From CAZNPW01 sp964575185 (GTDB lineage: Bacteria; Pseudomonadota; Alphaproteobacteria; Rhodobacterales; Rhodobacteraceae), in assembly GCA_964575185.1 (NCBI GenBank), contig CAZNPW010000048.1, positions 1 through 22,140 of the forward strand: a stretch of 22,140 nt of DNA. Direction: 5' to 3'. The notes under the pieces are model-generated. The model was not told the DNA's origin, did not search any database, and worked only from the letters and a program-made list of their open reading frames with translations. A program made the position numbers and the translations under genes. Shown here one piece after another: positions 8,876 through 15,486 of this stretch. Positions within the stretch are counted from its first letter, which is position 1. The number at the start of each line of letters is the position of its first letter.

Positions 8876-9889
8876 GTGACCGCCTGGGGCCCCGTGCGGC
8901 CCGCGCGCTGGCTGTCGCGCGCCGGACCCCACCTCGTCTTCCACGCCCGCGACAGGATGCTCGCCGGCCTGACCGCGAACAGGTTCCGCCTGCTGTCCGC
9001 GCTCGCCGCCCGCGCGCCCCTGCCGGTCGCCGTGGTGGCCTTCGACGACGCGAGCCACGCCGCCGCCGCAGACCCGACCCACGTCCACATCCTGATGGAG
9101 GACCGCCCGCTCTACGCCCCCACCGCCTTCCACTGCGTGCCCGCCTACCTGCACGGCTTCTGGTTCTTCGACGAGGTCGCCAGCCGCAACAACTCCACCG
9201 CCCGGCTCGCGCGCTTCGACCCCCGCGCGGTGTCGGCGGCCTTCGCCGCCGACTTCACCGCCCGGCTGCGGCAGAAGTTCATCGCCGCCAACCGCTCCAA
9301 GTTCGCCCAGCCGCCGCGCGGGCAGGCGGTCCCGCCCGGCTGCCTCGCCTTCTTCGCGCAGGACTTCCGCAGGCCGCTCCACCACCGCAACCACCTGACC
9401 GTTCTGCAGATGCTCGACGCCCTGGTCGCCGCCCGCGGCGACCGCCCCGTGGTCATCCGCCCGCACCCGAACAACAGGCCCGAGGAGCTCGCCGCGCTCG
9501 CCGCCCGCACCGGCCCCGGCGTGACGCTGACCGGGGCGTCGATCCACGACATCCTCGCCGCCTGCGCCTGCGCCGTCACGGTGACCAGCGCCTGCGCCTT
9601 CGAGGGCTTCCTGCACGGCACCCCCGCCGTGCTCGGCGGGCAGACCGACTTCGGTCAGAACGCGGTGACGCTGACCGACCCCGCCGCGATGCCCGCAGCA
9701 CTCGCCGCCGCGATGGGCCGCGCCTGGCCGCACGATCAGTTCCTGACCTGGCACCTCACGAAAATCTGCATCCAGGACCGCCCCGCCGACCTGGCCGAGG
9801 TCCTGGCCCGGATGCACCGCAAGGGCATCGCCTGGGCCGATCCCGGCGCGGGCTTCTACGGACCGGCCTTCGCACCAGGTCAAGGTTGA
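8876..9889 (+). CDS. Capsule-polysaccharide biosynthesis-like protein (KpsS/KpsC-type glycosyltransferase candidate)
   Basis: A predicted cytoplasmic protein of 337 residues from GTG 8876. The C-terminal half looks like the nucleotide-sugar domain of capsule synthesis proteins: PVVIRPHPNNRPEELAAL, a Gly-rich turn, then VTVTSACAFEGFLHGTPAVLGG, where a Ser/Glu-containing loop precedes a 'GTPAVLGG' strand. An HxNHLTVLQMLDAL helix and QDFRRPLHHRN segment precede it. The N-terminal half (AGPHLVFHARDRMLAGL, HILMEDRPLYAPTAFHCVPAYLHGFWFFDEVASRNNS) is compatible with a second Rossmann-like domain. No signal peptide or membrane span is seen. A TTG at 8852 in the same frame lies inside a palindrome and is not favoured. 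No other polysaccharide gene is adjacent, so substrate and pathway are unknown. It converges with crtC, 91 bases away. Confidence 0.62.
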   Translation: MTAWGPVRPARWLSRAGPHLVFHARDRMLAGLTANRFRLLSALAARAPLPVAVVAFDDASHAAAADPTHVHILMEDRPLYAPTAFHCVPAYLHGFWFFDEVASRNNSTARLARFDPRAVSAAFAADFTARLRQKFIAANRSKFAQPPRGQAVPPGCLAFFAQDFRRPLHHRNHLTVLQMLDALVAARGDRPVVIRPHPNNRPEELAALAARTGPGVTLTGASIHDILAACACAVTVTSACAFEGFLHGTPAVLGGQTDFGQNAVTLTDPAAMPAALAAAMGRAWPHDQFLTWHLTKICIQDRPADLAEVLARMHRKGIAWADPGAGFYGPAFAPGQG

Positions 9890-9898
9890 CGCCCCGCC

Positions 9899-9937
9899 CT
9901 CATCTTCCTGCAAATATCCCCGCCGGAGGCATCCGGC
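9899..9937. repeat. Intergenic repeat-like motif with a GCCGGA/TCCGGC hairpin between convergent genes
   Basis: The 91-base gap between the convergent capsule-like gene and crtC contains CTCATCTTCCTGCAAATATC followed by a C-rich step and a perfect 6-bp hairpin (9922-9927 with 9932-9937, loop GGCA). Read on the minus strand, the hairpin is followed by GGGGATATTTG. Motifs of this type recur in Rhodobacteraceae intergenic regions in my recollection, which I could not check. The hairpin could act as a bidirectional 3' end for both genes, although there is no strong T-tract. Confidence 0.45.
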
Positions 9938-9980
9938 CGCGCCGCAACCGGTCCGCCCGGCCCCGGACGCGCCGTCGACC

Positions 9981-10883
9981 TCAGGGCCACCCCCGCCGCC
10001 GCGGCACCCGCGTCGCCAGCATCGCCTTCAGCCCCGGCAGGCGGAACCGCCGCAGGTCCAGCGCCTCGTGCGTGCCCTGGCCCGCCTCGCCCCCCACCGT
10101 CGTCGTCACGGCGGCGCGGCTGTAGAAGGGCGCGTCGAGCATCCCCAGCGTCTGCCGCGGCACCGCGCCCGGATCGGCCCGCGTCTCGCGCCGCACGCCC
10201 CAGCGGCTGCGCGGCAGGCGCGCCTTCGGCGGCGGGACGACGACCTCCACGCCGCCGTCCGGGGCGATCGCCACGGCCAGGTCCAGCGCCGTCCCGTCGC
10301 GGCGCACGGCATCGTAGAAGCACAGCGTCCGGTCGCGGAAGCCGAACCTCCCCCAGGTCCAGAAGTCGAAATCGGCCTCCAGCGCCGCGGTGCCGAAGTT
10401 CGCGTCGAAATACCCGTGGCCCCGCCAGACATGCCCCTGGCTCAGCGCCACCTCGACCCGCGCCGCCGGCGCGAAGGGCCGCCAGACGTGGCGCGGATGC
10501 AGCCGCGCCTCGACCCCCGTGATCGCCTGCGGCCGGACCGTGACCGTGCCGCGGACGCGGGAAACCCAGGGAAAGGTCGACACCTCGTCGACAAAGATCA
10601 CCAGCCGGTCCCCGCGCCATTCCATCGCCGAAGGCCCCACGGCCAGCGCGTCGCGCGTCTGGTGCAGCGCGGGCCGCCCCCGGTCGGTCATGCAGAAGCG
10701 CCCGCCCGGGCCGTAGGTCACCACGTTGATGCAGCAGTGGTCCTGCGGGTCCTGCCTGCCGCTCCACGCATACCAGGGCGAGAACACCGAACCGACGAAG
10801 CCGATCACGCTGACGGCGCGGGTCCCGTCGTCGCTGACGGCGTCGACATACCACCAGGCATAGCCGTCCGGTCCCGGCGCCAC
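9981..10883 (-). CDS. crtC: Hydroxyneurosporene synthase (carotenoid 1,2-hydratase)
   Basis: CrtC adds water across the 1,2 double bond of neurosporene and related carotenes, giving 1-hydroxy derivatives in the spheroidene branch. Recognised family stretches are GYAWWYVDAVSDDG, IGFVGSVFSPWYAWSGRQDP, CCINVVTYGPGGRFCMTDRG, HVWRPFAPAARVEV, GHGYFDANFGTAALEADFDF, WTWGRFGF and RRETRADPG. The start is uncertain. GTG 10883 gives 300 residues and keeps the conserved GYAWWYVDA segment near the N terminus. A GTG about 30 codons upstream is also possible, and no strong Shine-Dalgarno marks either. With GTG 10883, crtC overlaps the 3' end of crtD by 79 bases in another frame, so the two are probably co-transcribed. 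It is the last photosynthesis gene on this side. Confidence 0.9.
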   Translation of the reverse strand: MAPGPDGYAWWYVDAVSDDGTRAVSVIGFVGSVFSPWYAWSGRQDPQDHCCINVVTYGPGGRFCMTDRGRPALHQTRDALAVGPSAMEWRGDRLVIFVDEVSTFPWVSRVRGTVTVRPQAITGVEARLHPRHVWRPFAPAARVEVALSQGHVWRGHGYFDANFGTAALEADFDFWTWGRFGFRDRTLCFYDAVRRDGTALDLAVAIAPDGGVEVVVPPPKARLPRSRWGVRRETRADPGAVPRQTLGMLDAPFYSRAAVTTTVGGEAGQGTHEALDLRRFRLPGLKAMLATRVPRRRGWP

Positions 10884-12343
10884 CGTGAAGTCCGGCCGGT
10901 CATGATCGCCGCGGCCGCGTGCCGGCCCGACAGGGCCGCCATCGGCACCCCCGCCCCCGGATGGCACCCGCCCCCCGCCAGCACCAGCCCCGGCAGCCGT
11001 GTCCGCGCCAGCGGCCGCAGGAAGGTCGCCCAGGCCCCCGCCGGGCTCCGCCCGTAGATCGCCCCCCGGCTGCCCGGGAACAGCCGCGCCAGATCGGCCG
11101 GCGTCGCCAGCGCGGAGGACGGTGGCACCCGATCGAAGGTCAAGCCGCAGGCCCTGAGATGCAAGAAGGTCGATGACCGGCATTGTTCCCTCGTGTCGTC
11201 GCTGTCGGCAAGCCCCGGCGGGGCGTTCAGGATCATCTCGAACCGCTCCGTCCCCGTCACCGGGCCTGCCGCGCGATCCTCGGCGCAGACGTAGACGGTC
11301 TGCGCCCGCGGGACCTCGCCGCGCGCGAGCGCGCCGAACTCGGCCCCGGCGTCGGCGGTGAAGAAGACGTTGTGGTGGATCAGGTCGGCCCCCCGCGCCC
11401 GCGCGGCGAAGGCCCAGACATGCGCCGACAGGCTGCGCGGCGTTTCGCGCGCGCCCACGGCCGCGCGCGCCTCCGGCCCCAGAAACCCGGCCGCCAGCGC
11501 CTCGGGATCGCCCGCGAAGACAACGGCCTCGGCCGGAAGCACCTCGCCCGCCACCTCCACCCCCGCGACCCGGCCATCCGCGACGCGAAGCCCGGTCGCC
11601 CGCGCCTCCAGGTGCAGCCGCCCGCCCAGGCGCAGGAACAGCCCGGCCAGCGCCTCGGCCAGGCCGTGCATCCCGCCCGCCACCGCCCAGACGCCCGCCG
11701 CCTCGGCCCGCCAGACGATCGCCAGCACCGCCGGCACCTGCGCCGGCAGCCCGCCTACATAGGTCGCATAGCGCCCGAACAGCTGGACGAGCCGCGGGTC
11801 GCGGAAATGCGCGCGCAGCAGCGCGTCGAGCGTCAGCCCCGGCCGCAGCGCGCCCCACAGGCCCGGCCGGGCCAGCGCCGCCCGAACGATCGGCCCCGGC
11901 CGCGGGGCCGGGGCCCGCATCACCGGCCCCGCGAAGGCCGCGCGCAGCCCTTCCGCCAGCGCGTCGAAGCGGGCGAAGGCCGCGGCCTCGCGCGCCCCCG
12001 CGAACGCCCGGACCGCCGCGATGTTGGTGCCCCGGTCCGGCGTCAGGTCCAGCGTCGCGCCGTCCGGCCACCAGTGCCGCGCCAGCACCGGTTGCGGGAT
12101 CAGCCGCACGTGATCCTCCAGCCGCGCGCCGGCCAGCGCGAAGAGGTCGTCGAACACCCCCCGCAGCGTCAGCACCGTCGGCCCCGCGTCGACCGGCCCG
12201 GCGTCCGACGGCACGGTGCGCGCCTTGCCCCCGACCGCCCCCGCCGCCTCGAGCAGGGTCACCGCATGGCCCGCCGCCTGCAGCCGGACCGCAGCCGCCA
12301 GCCCGCCGAAGCCCGCCCCGATGACGATGATGCGCTGCGCCAT
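10805..12343 (-). CDS. crtD: Methoxyneurosporene dehydrogenase (carotenoid 3,4-desaturase)
   Basis: CrtD introduces the 3,4 double bond into hydroxy- and methoxy-neurosporene on the way to spheroidene. It is an FAD-dependent phytoene-desaturase-like enzyme, probably membrane-associated. The N terminus MAQRIIVIGAGFGGLAAAVR contains the dinucleotide-binding GxGxxG (residues 9-14), followed by VTLLEAAGAVGGKARTV. Near the C terminus LPGLVLAGGGCHPGAGVPMAALSGRHAA is the second FAD-contacting motif of the family. Internal family stretches include DAGPTVLTLRGVFDDLF, LFGRYATYVGGLPAQVPAVL and GGMHGLAEAL. At 512 residues it is slightly longer than the roughly 495 usual for CrtD, because about 30 Arg/Pro/Ser-rich residues follow the last motif; these overlap the crtC start. 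It diverges from crtE across 103 bases with a PpsR-type operator. Confidence 0.95.
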   Translation of the reverse strand: MAQRIIVIGAGFGGLAAAVRLQAAGHAVTLLEAAGAVGGKARTVPSDAGPVDAGPTVLTLRGVFDDLFALAGARLEDHVRLIPQPVLARHWWPDGATLDLTPDRGTNIAAVRAFAGAREAAAFARFDALAEGLRAAFAGPVMRAPAPRPGPIVRAALARPGLWGALRPGLTLDALLRAHFRDPRLVQLFGRYATYVGGLPAQVPAVLAIVWRAEAAGVWAVAGGMHGLAEALAGLFLRLGGRLHLEARATGLRVADGRVAGVEVAGEVLPAEAVVFAGDPEALAAGFLGPEARAAVGARETPRSLSAHVWAFAARARGADLIHHNVFFTADAGAEFGALARGEVPRAQTVYVCAEDRAAGPVTGTERFEMILNAPPGLADSDDTREQCRSSTFLHLRACGLTFDRVPPSSALATPADLARLFPGSRGAIYGRSPAGAWATFLRPLARTRLPGLVLAGGGCHPGAGVPMAALSGRHAAAAIMTGRTSRWRRDRTAMPGGMSTPSATTGPAPSA

Positions 12344-12368
12344 CCGTCAAGGTTGCACGACATAAATC

Positions 12369-12386
12369 TGTAAGTCTAGATTTACA
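12369..12386. promoter_or_regulatory. PpsR/CrtJ operator between crtD and crtE
   Basis: TGTAAGTCTAGATTTACA is an exact TGT-N12-ACA site with an internal near-palindrome (TGTAA...TTACA). PpsR (CrtJ) represses photosynthesis genes through this consensus under aerobic or high-light conditions. The site lies in the 103-base divergent control region, 26 bases from the crtD start and 60 bases from the crtE start, so it could act on both. No second site at the usual 8-bp distance is visible on either side. Confidence 0.82.
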
Positions 12387-12446
12387 CACGCCCGGCCGGG
12401 TGCGATAGTCACCCCGGGGGGCTGCACCCCAAGGAGGCACGCGCGG

Positions 12447-13328
12447 ATGCCACTCGACACGCGGATCGACCGGGCCGTGCGCGACGCGCTGGCCCATGCG
12501 GCGACGGGCGAGACCCCGCCGCGCCTGGCTGCGGCCCTGCCTTACGCCGTCCTCCCCGGCGGGGCGCGGATCCGGCCGACGATCCTGATGTCGGTGGCGC
12601 TGGCCTGCGGGGACGACCGGCCCCGCCTCACCGACGCCGCCGCCGCCGCGCTGGAGCTGATCCACTGCGCGAGCCTCGTCCACGACGACCTGCCCGCCTT
12701 CGACGACGCCGCGACCCGCCGCGGCAAGCCGGCGGTGCACCTGGCCTTCTGCGAACCGCTCGCGGTGCTGGCGGGCGACAGCCTCATCATCGCGGCCTTC
12801 GAGACGCTCGCCCGCGCCGGGGTCGACGACCCCGCCCGCGCGCTGCGGCTGGTCGCGCACCTCGCCCGGCGCACCGGCATGCCGATGGGCATCTGCGCGG
12901 GCCAGGGCTGGGAGTCCGAGCCGCAGATCGACCTCGCCGCCTACCACCACGCCAAGACCGCCGCGCTCTTCATCGCCGCGACCCAGATGGGGGCCATCGC
13001 CGCCGGCAAGGACCCCGACCCGTGGGAGGAACTCGGCGCCCGCATCGGCGCGGCCTTCCAGGTCGCCGACGACCTGCGCGACGCGCTCGAGACCGAGGCG
13101 CAGACGGGCAAGCCCGCTGGCCAGGACGCCCGCCTCGGCCGGCCCTCGGCGGTGCAGGAATGGGGCCTCGCGGGGGCCGTCGGCCACCTGAAGGACATCC
13201 TCGCCGGGGCCATCGCCTCGATCCCGAAATGCGACGGCGAGGCGATGCTCGCGCAGATGGTCCGCGCCTATGCCGAGAAGATGACGCCGGTCAGCCTGAC
13301 CCCGCAGGCGGCGCGGGCGGGCCGGTGA
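12447..13328 (+). CDS. crtE: Geranylgeranyl diphosphate synthase
   Basis: CrtE elongates farnesyl diphosphate with IPP to GGPP, used for carotenoids and for the bacteriochlorophyll tail. It is a cytoplasmic all-alpha prenyl synthase. The first Asp-rich motif is DDLPAFD at residues 80-86, preceded by ELIHCASLVH. The second is DDLRD at residues 208-212, within FQVADDLRDALE. GGARIRP near the N terminus corresponds to the diphosphate-binding GGKRxRP region, and MGICAGQGWE follows the middle helices. Length is 293 residues, normal for the family. The start has a strong AAGGAGG nine bases upstream. The stop overlaps the crtF GTG start (GTGA), so the two genes are coupled. The divergent promoter region carries one PpsR site. 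Confidence 0.95.
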   Translation: MPLDTRIDRAVRDALAHAATGETPPRLAAALPYAVLPGGARIRPTILMSVALACGDDRPRLTDAAAAALELIHCASLVHDDLPAFDDAATRRGKPAVHLAFCEPLAVLAGDSLIIAAFETLARAGVDDPARALRLVAHLARRTGMPMGICAGQGWESEPQIDLAAYHHAKTAALFIAATQMGAIAAGKDPDPWEELGARIGAAFQVADDLRDALETEAQTGKPAGQDARLGRPSAVQEWGLAGAVGHLKDILAGAIASIPKCDGEAMLAQMVRAYAEKMTPVSLTPQAARAGR

Positions 13329-14419
13329 CCGAGCTGTCCACCGGCCCGGCGGCCCCGCGTGCCGGGCTGTCCTGGACGGCGCGGCTGGCTGCAAGCCCCC
13401 GGTTTCACGCGCTGTGCGACCGCATCCCCGGCCTGCGCCACATCGCGCGGGCCGAAGGGCAGGCGCTGTTCGACCTGGTGCAGGGCTTCGTGCGGTCGCA
13501 GGTCCTGGCCGCGCTGGTTGCGGGCGGCGTGCTCGACCGGCTGGGGCAGGGGCCCGCCACCACCGCGCAGCTCGCCGCGCTGGCCGACCTGCCGGGCGAC
13601 CGCGCGCTGATCCTGCTGCGGGCCGGCGCGGGGCTGCGGCTGATCCGCGAACGGCGCGGCCTGTGGCACCTGACGGCGCGGGGCGCGGCCTTCCTGGCCG
13701 TGCCGGGGCTGGCCGGCATGGTCGCCCACCACGCGGCCTTCTACCAGGACCTCGCCGACCCGCTCGCGCTGCTGCGCGGGCAGGGCGACACGGCCCTGTC
13801 GCAGGTCTGGCCCTACGTCTTCGGCGCGGGCGCCGCGACCGACCCGGGGCGCGCGGCGGCCTATTCGCGGCTGATGGCCGACAGCCAGCGCCTGGTGGCC
13901 GACGACACGCTGCGCTCGGTGGACCTGACGGGCGCGCGGCACCTGATGGACCTGGGCGGCGGCACCGGGGCCTTCCTGCGCGCCGTCGCGGCGCGCCACC
14001 CCGGGCTGCGCCTGACGCTCTTCGACCTGCCCGCGGTGGTCGCGGGGGCGACCGGCCCCTTCGCCATCCACCCCGGCAGCTTCCGCGACGACCCGCTGCC
14101 CGCCGGGGCCGACACGATCACCCTGGTGCGCGTCCTCTACGATCACGCCGACGCCACCGTCGCGGCCCTTCTGGCCAGGGCGCGCGCCGCGCTGCCGCCC
14201 GGGGGCCGAATCATCGTGTCCGAGCCGATGTCGGGCGGCGACCGCCCCGACCCGCGGACCGACGTCTACTTCGCGCTCTACACGCTCGCGATGCGCACCG
14301 GCCGCACCCGGTCGCAGGCCGAGATCGCGGACCTCCTGGCCGCAGCGGGCTTCACCGGCATCGCCGCGCCACGGCCCTTCCGGCCCTTCGTCACGGCGGT
14401 GGTGACGGCCCGCGCGTGA
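13325..14419 (+). CDS. crtF: Hydroxyneurosporene O-methyltransferase
   Basis: CrtF transfers a methyl group from S-adenosylmethionine to the 1-hydroxyl of hydroxyneurosporene or demethylspheroidene, giving the methoxy group of spheroidene. The N-terminal region is helical, with a winged-helix-like dimerisation segment (FDLVQGFVRSQVLAALVAGGVLD, then TTAQLAALADLP). The SAM-binding motif I is LMDLGGGTGAFLRAV with Asp209 to Gly215. Downstream stretches LTLFDLPAVV, VRVLYDHADATVAALLARA and GGRIIVSEPMSGG follow the class I methyltransferase order. The start is GTG 13325, which shares bases with the crtE stop; 364 residues result, a usual length for CrtF. After its stop codon the 113-base bchC promoter region begins. 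Confidence 0.93.
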   Translation: MTELSTGPAAPRAGLSWTARLAASPRFHALCDRIPGLRHIARAEGQALFDLVQGFVRSQVLAALVAGGVLDRLGQGPATTAQLAALADLPGDRALILLRAGAGLRLIRERRGLWHLTARGAAFLAVPGLAGMVAHHAAFYQDLADPLALLRGQGDTALSQVWPYVFGAGAATDPGRAAAYSRLMADSQRLVADDTLRSVDLTGARHLMDLGGGTGAFLRAVAARHPGLRLTLFDLPAVVAGATGPFAIHPGSFRDDPLPAGADTITLVRVLYDHADATVAALLARARAALPPGGRIIVSEPMSGGDRPDPRTDVYFALYTLAMRTGRTRSQAEIADLLAAAGFTGIAAPRPFRPFVTAVVTARA

Positions 14420-14449
14420 CGCGCTCCCCCGAAAGATTACACGGGTGTA

Positions 14450-14493
14450 TGTCTAGTTAAGTTGACAGTCCAAAATGTAAGCATAAGATGACG
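14450..14493 (+). promoter_or_regulatory. bchC promoter with two PpsR/CrtJ sites overlapping -35 and -10
   Basis: The first site, TGTCTAGTTAAGTTGACA (14450-14467), is an exact TGT-N12-ACA. After exactly 8 bases comes TGTAAGCATAAGATGACG (14476-14493), which matches except for the last base (ACG for ACA). A sigma-70-type promoter is embedded: -35 TTGACA (14462-14467, a perfect match), a 16-base spacer, and -10 TAAGAT (14484-14489, 4 of 6). The sites thus cover both promoter boxes, the arrangement known for Rhodobacter bchC, where two operators 8 bp apart are bound cooperatively. Transcription should begin near 14496, which rules out the in-frame ATG at 14488 as the bchC start. Confidence 0.88.
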
Positions 14494-14532
14494 CCATGCC
14501 GAAGCCCCGGCCTGGAACGGGGGGCACCGCAG

Positions 14533-15486
14533 ATGGGGAACAAGGTGAGGACGCACGCCGTCATCCTGCAAGGTCCGCGGGCGCTGTCCGTGTCCGACGT
14601 GGGGCTCGCCGCGCCGGGCGAGGGCGATGTCGTCGTCCGGATCACCCATTCCGGCATTTCCACCGGCACCGAGAAGCTCTTCTGGGAAGGCACCATGCCC
14701 GCCTTCCCGGGCATGGGCTACCCGCTGGTGCCGGGCTACGAATCGGCGGGAGACGTGGTCGAGGCTGCCCCCTCGACCGGCTTCCGCCCCGGCGACCGGG
14801 TCTTCGTGCCCGGCGCCACCTGTTTCGGAGGTGAGGCGCGCGGGCTGTTCGGAGGGGCCGCACGCCACCTCGTCACCCCCGCCGCGCGGGTGACCCGGAT
14901 CGACGCGGGCCTCGCTGCCGAAGGGGCGCTGCTCGCACTCGCCGCGACCGCCCGCCATGCCATCGCGGGCTTCCAGACGCGCCTGCCCGACCTGATCGTC
15001 GGCCACGGCACGCTCGGCCGGCTTCTCGCGCGGCTGACGCTCGCCGCCGGGGGCCAGCCGCCGACGGTGTGGGAGACGAACCCCGCCCGCCGCGATGCCA
15101 CCGCCTATCCGGTGATCGACCCCGAGACCGACCCCCGCCGCGACTACCAGGCGATCTACGACGCCTCCGGGGCCGTCGGCCTGATCGACACCCTGATCGG
15201 GCGGCTGGCCCGGGGGGGCGAGCTGGTGCTCGCGGGCTTCTACACGCAACCCGTCGCCTTCGCCTACCCGCCCGCCTTCATGCGCGAGGCCCGCCTGCGG
15301 ATCGCGTCCGAATGGACCCCTGCCGACATGACCGCCACCCGCACCCTGGTCGAATCGGGCGCGCTCAGCCTTGCGGGCCTCATCACCCACGCCGCCCCCG
15401 CCGGGGACGCCGCGGCCGCCTACGCCACCGCCTTCACCGACCCGGCCTGCCTGAAGATGATCCTCGACTGGAGCGCCGTCCAATGA
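14533..15486 (+). CDS. bchC: 3-hydroxyethyl bacteriochlorophyllide a dehydrogenase
   Basis: BchC oxidises the C3 hydroxyethyl group of bacteriochlorophyllide to the acetyl group of bacteriochlorophyll a. It belongs to the medium-chain dehydrogenase/reductase superfamily. Family stretches are THAVILQGPRAL, SHSGIST-like THSGISTGTEKLFWEGTMP, FPGMGYPLVPGYE, GDRVFVPGA and RGLFGGAARHLVTPA. The nucleotide-binding turn is GHGTLGRLLARLTLAAGG, and FYTQPVAFAYPPAFMREARLRIA follows. The start at ATG 14533 has a G-run about eight bases upstream and lies about 37 bases after the predicted transcription start; GTG 14545 is a close alternative. Length is 317 residues. The stop overlaps the bchX start (ATGA). 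Transcription is probably under PpsR control through the two sites upstream. Confidence 0.94.
   Translation: MGNKVRTHAVILQGPRALSVSDVGLAAPGEGDVVVRITHSGISTGTEKLFWEGTMPAFPGMGYPLVPGYESAGDVVEAAPSTGFRPGDRVFVPGATCFGGEARGLFGGAARHLVTPAARVTRIDAGLAAEGALLALAATARHAIAGFQTRLPDLIVGHGTLGRLLARLTLAAGGQPPTVWETNPARRDATAYPVIDPETDPRRDYQAIYDASGAVGLIDTLIGRLARGGELVLAGFYTQPVAFAYPPAFMREARLRIASEWTPADMTATRTLVESGALSLAGLITHAAPAGDAAAAYATAFTDPACLKMILDWSAVQ

Noticed and set aside
9981..13394. Very long minus-strand open frame (over 1,100 codons)
   Set aside because: Only its last 300 codons are real (crtC). The rest runs antisense to crtE or out of frame with crtD and is an effect of high GC content removing stop codons.
14488..14490. 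ATG 14488 as the bchC start
   Set aside because: It lies within the predicted -10 box, upstream of the expected transcription start. ATG 14533 gives the family-like N terminus.
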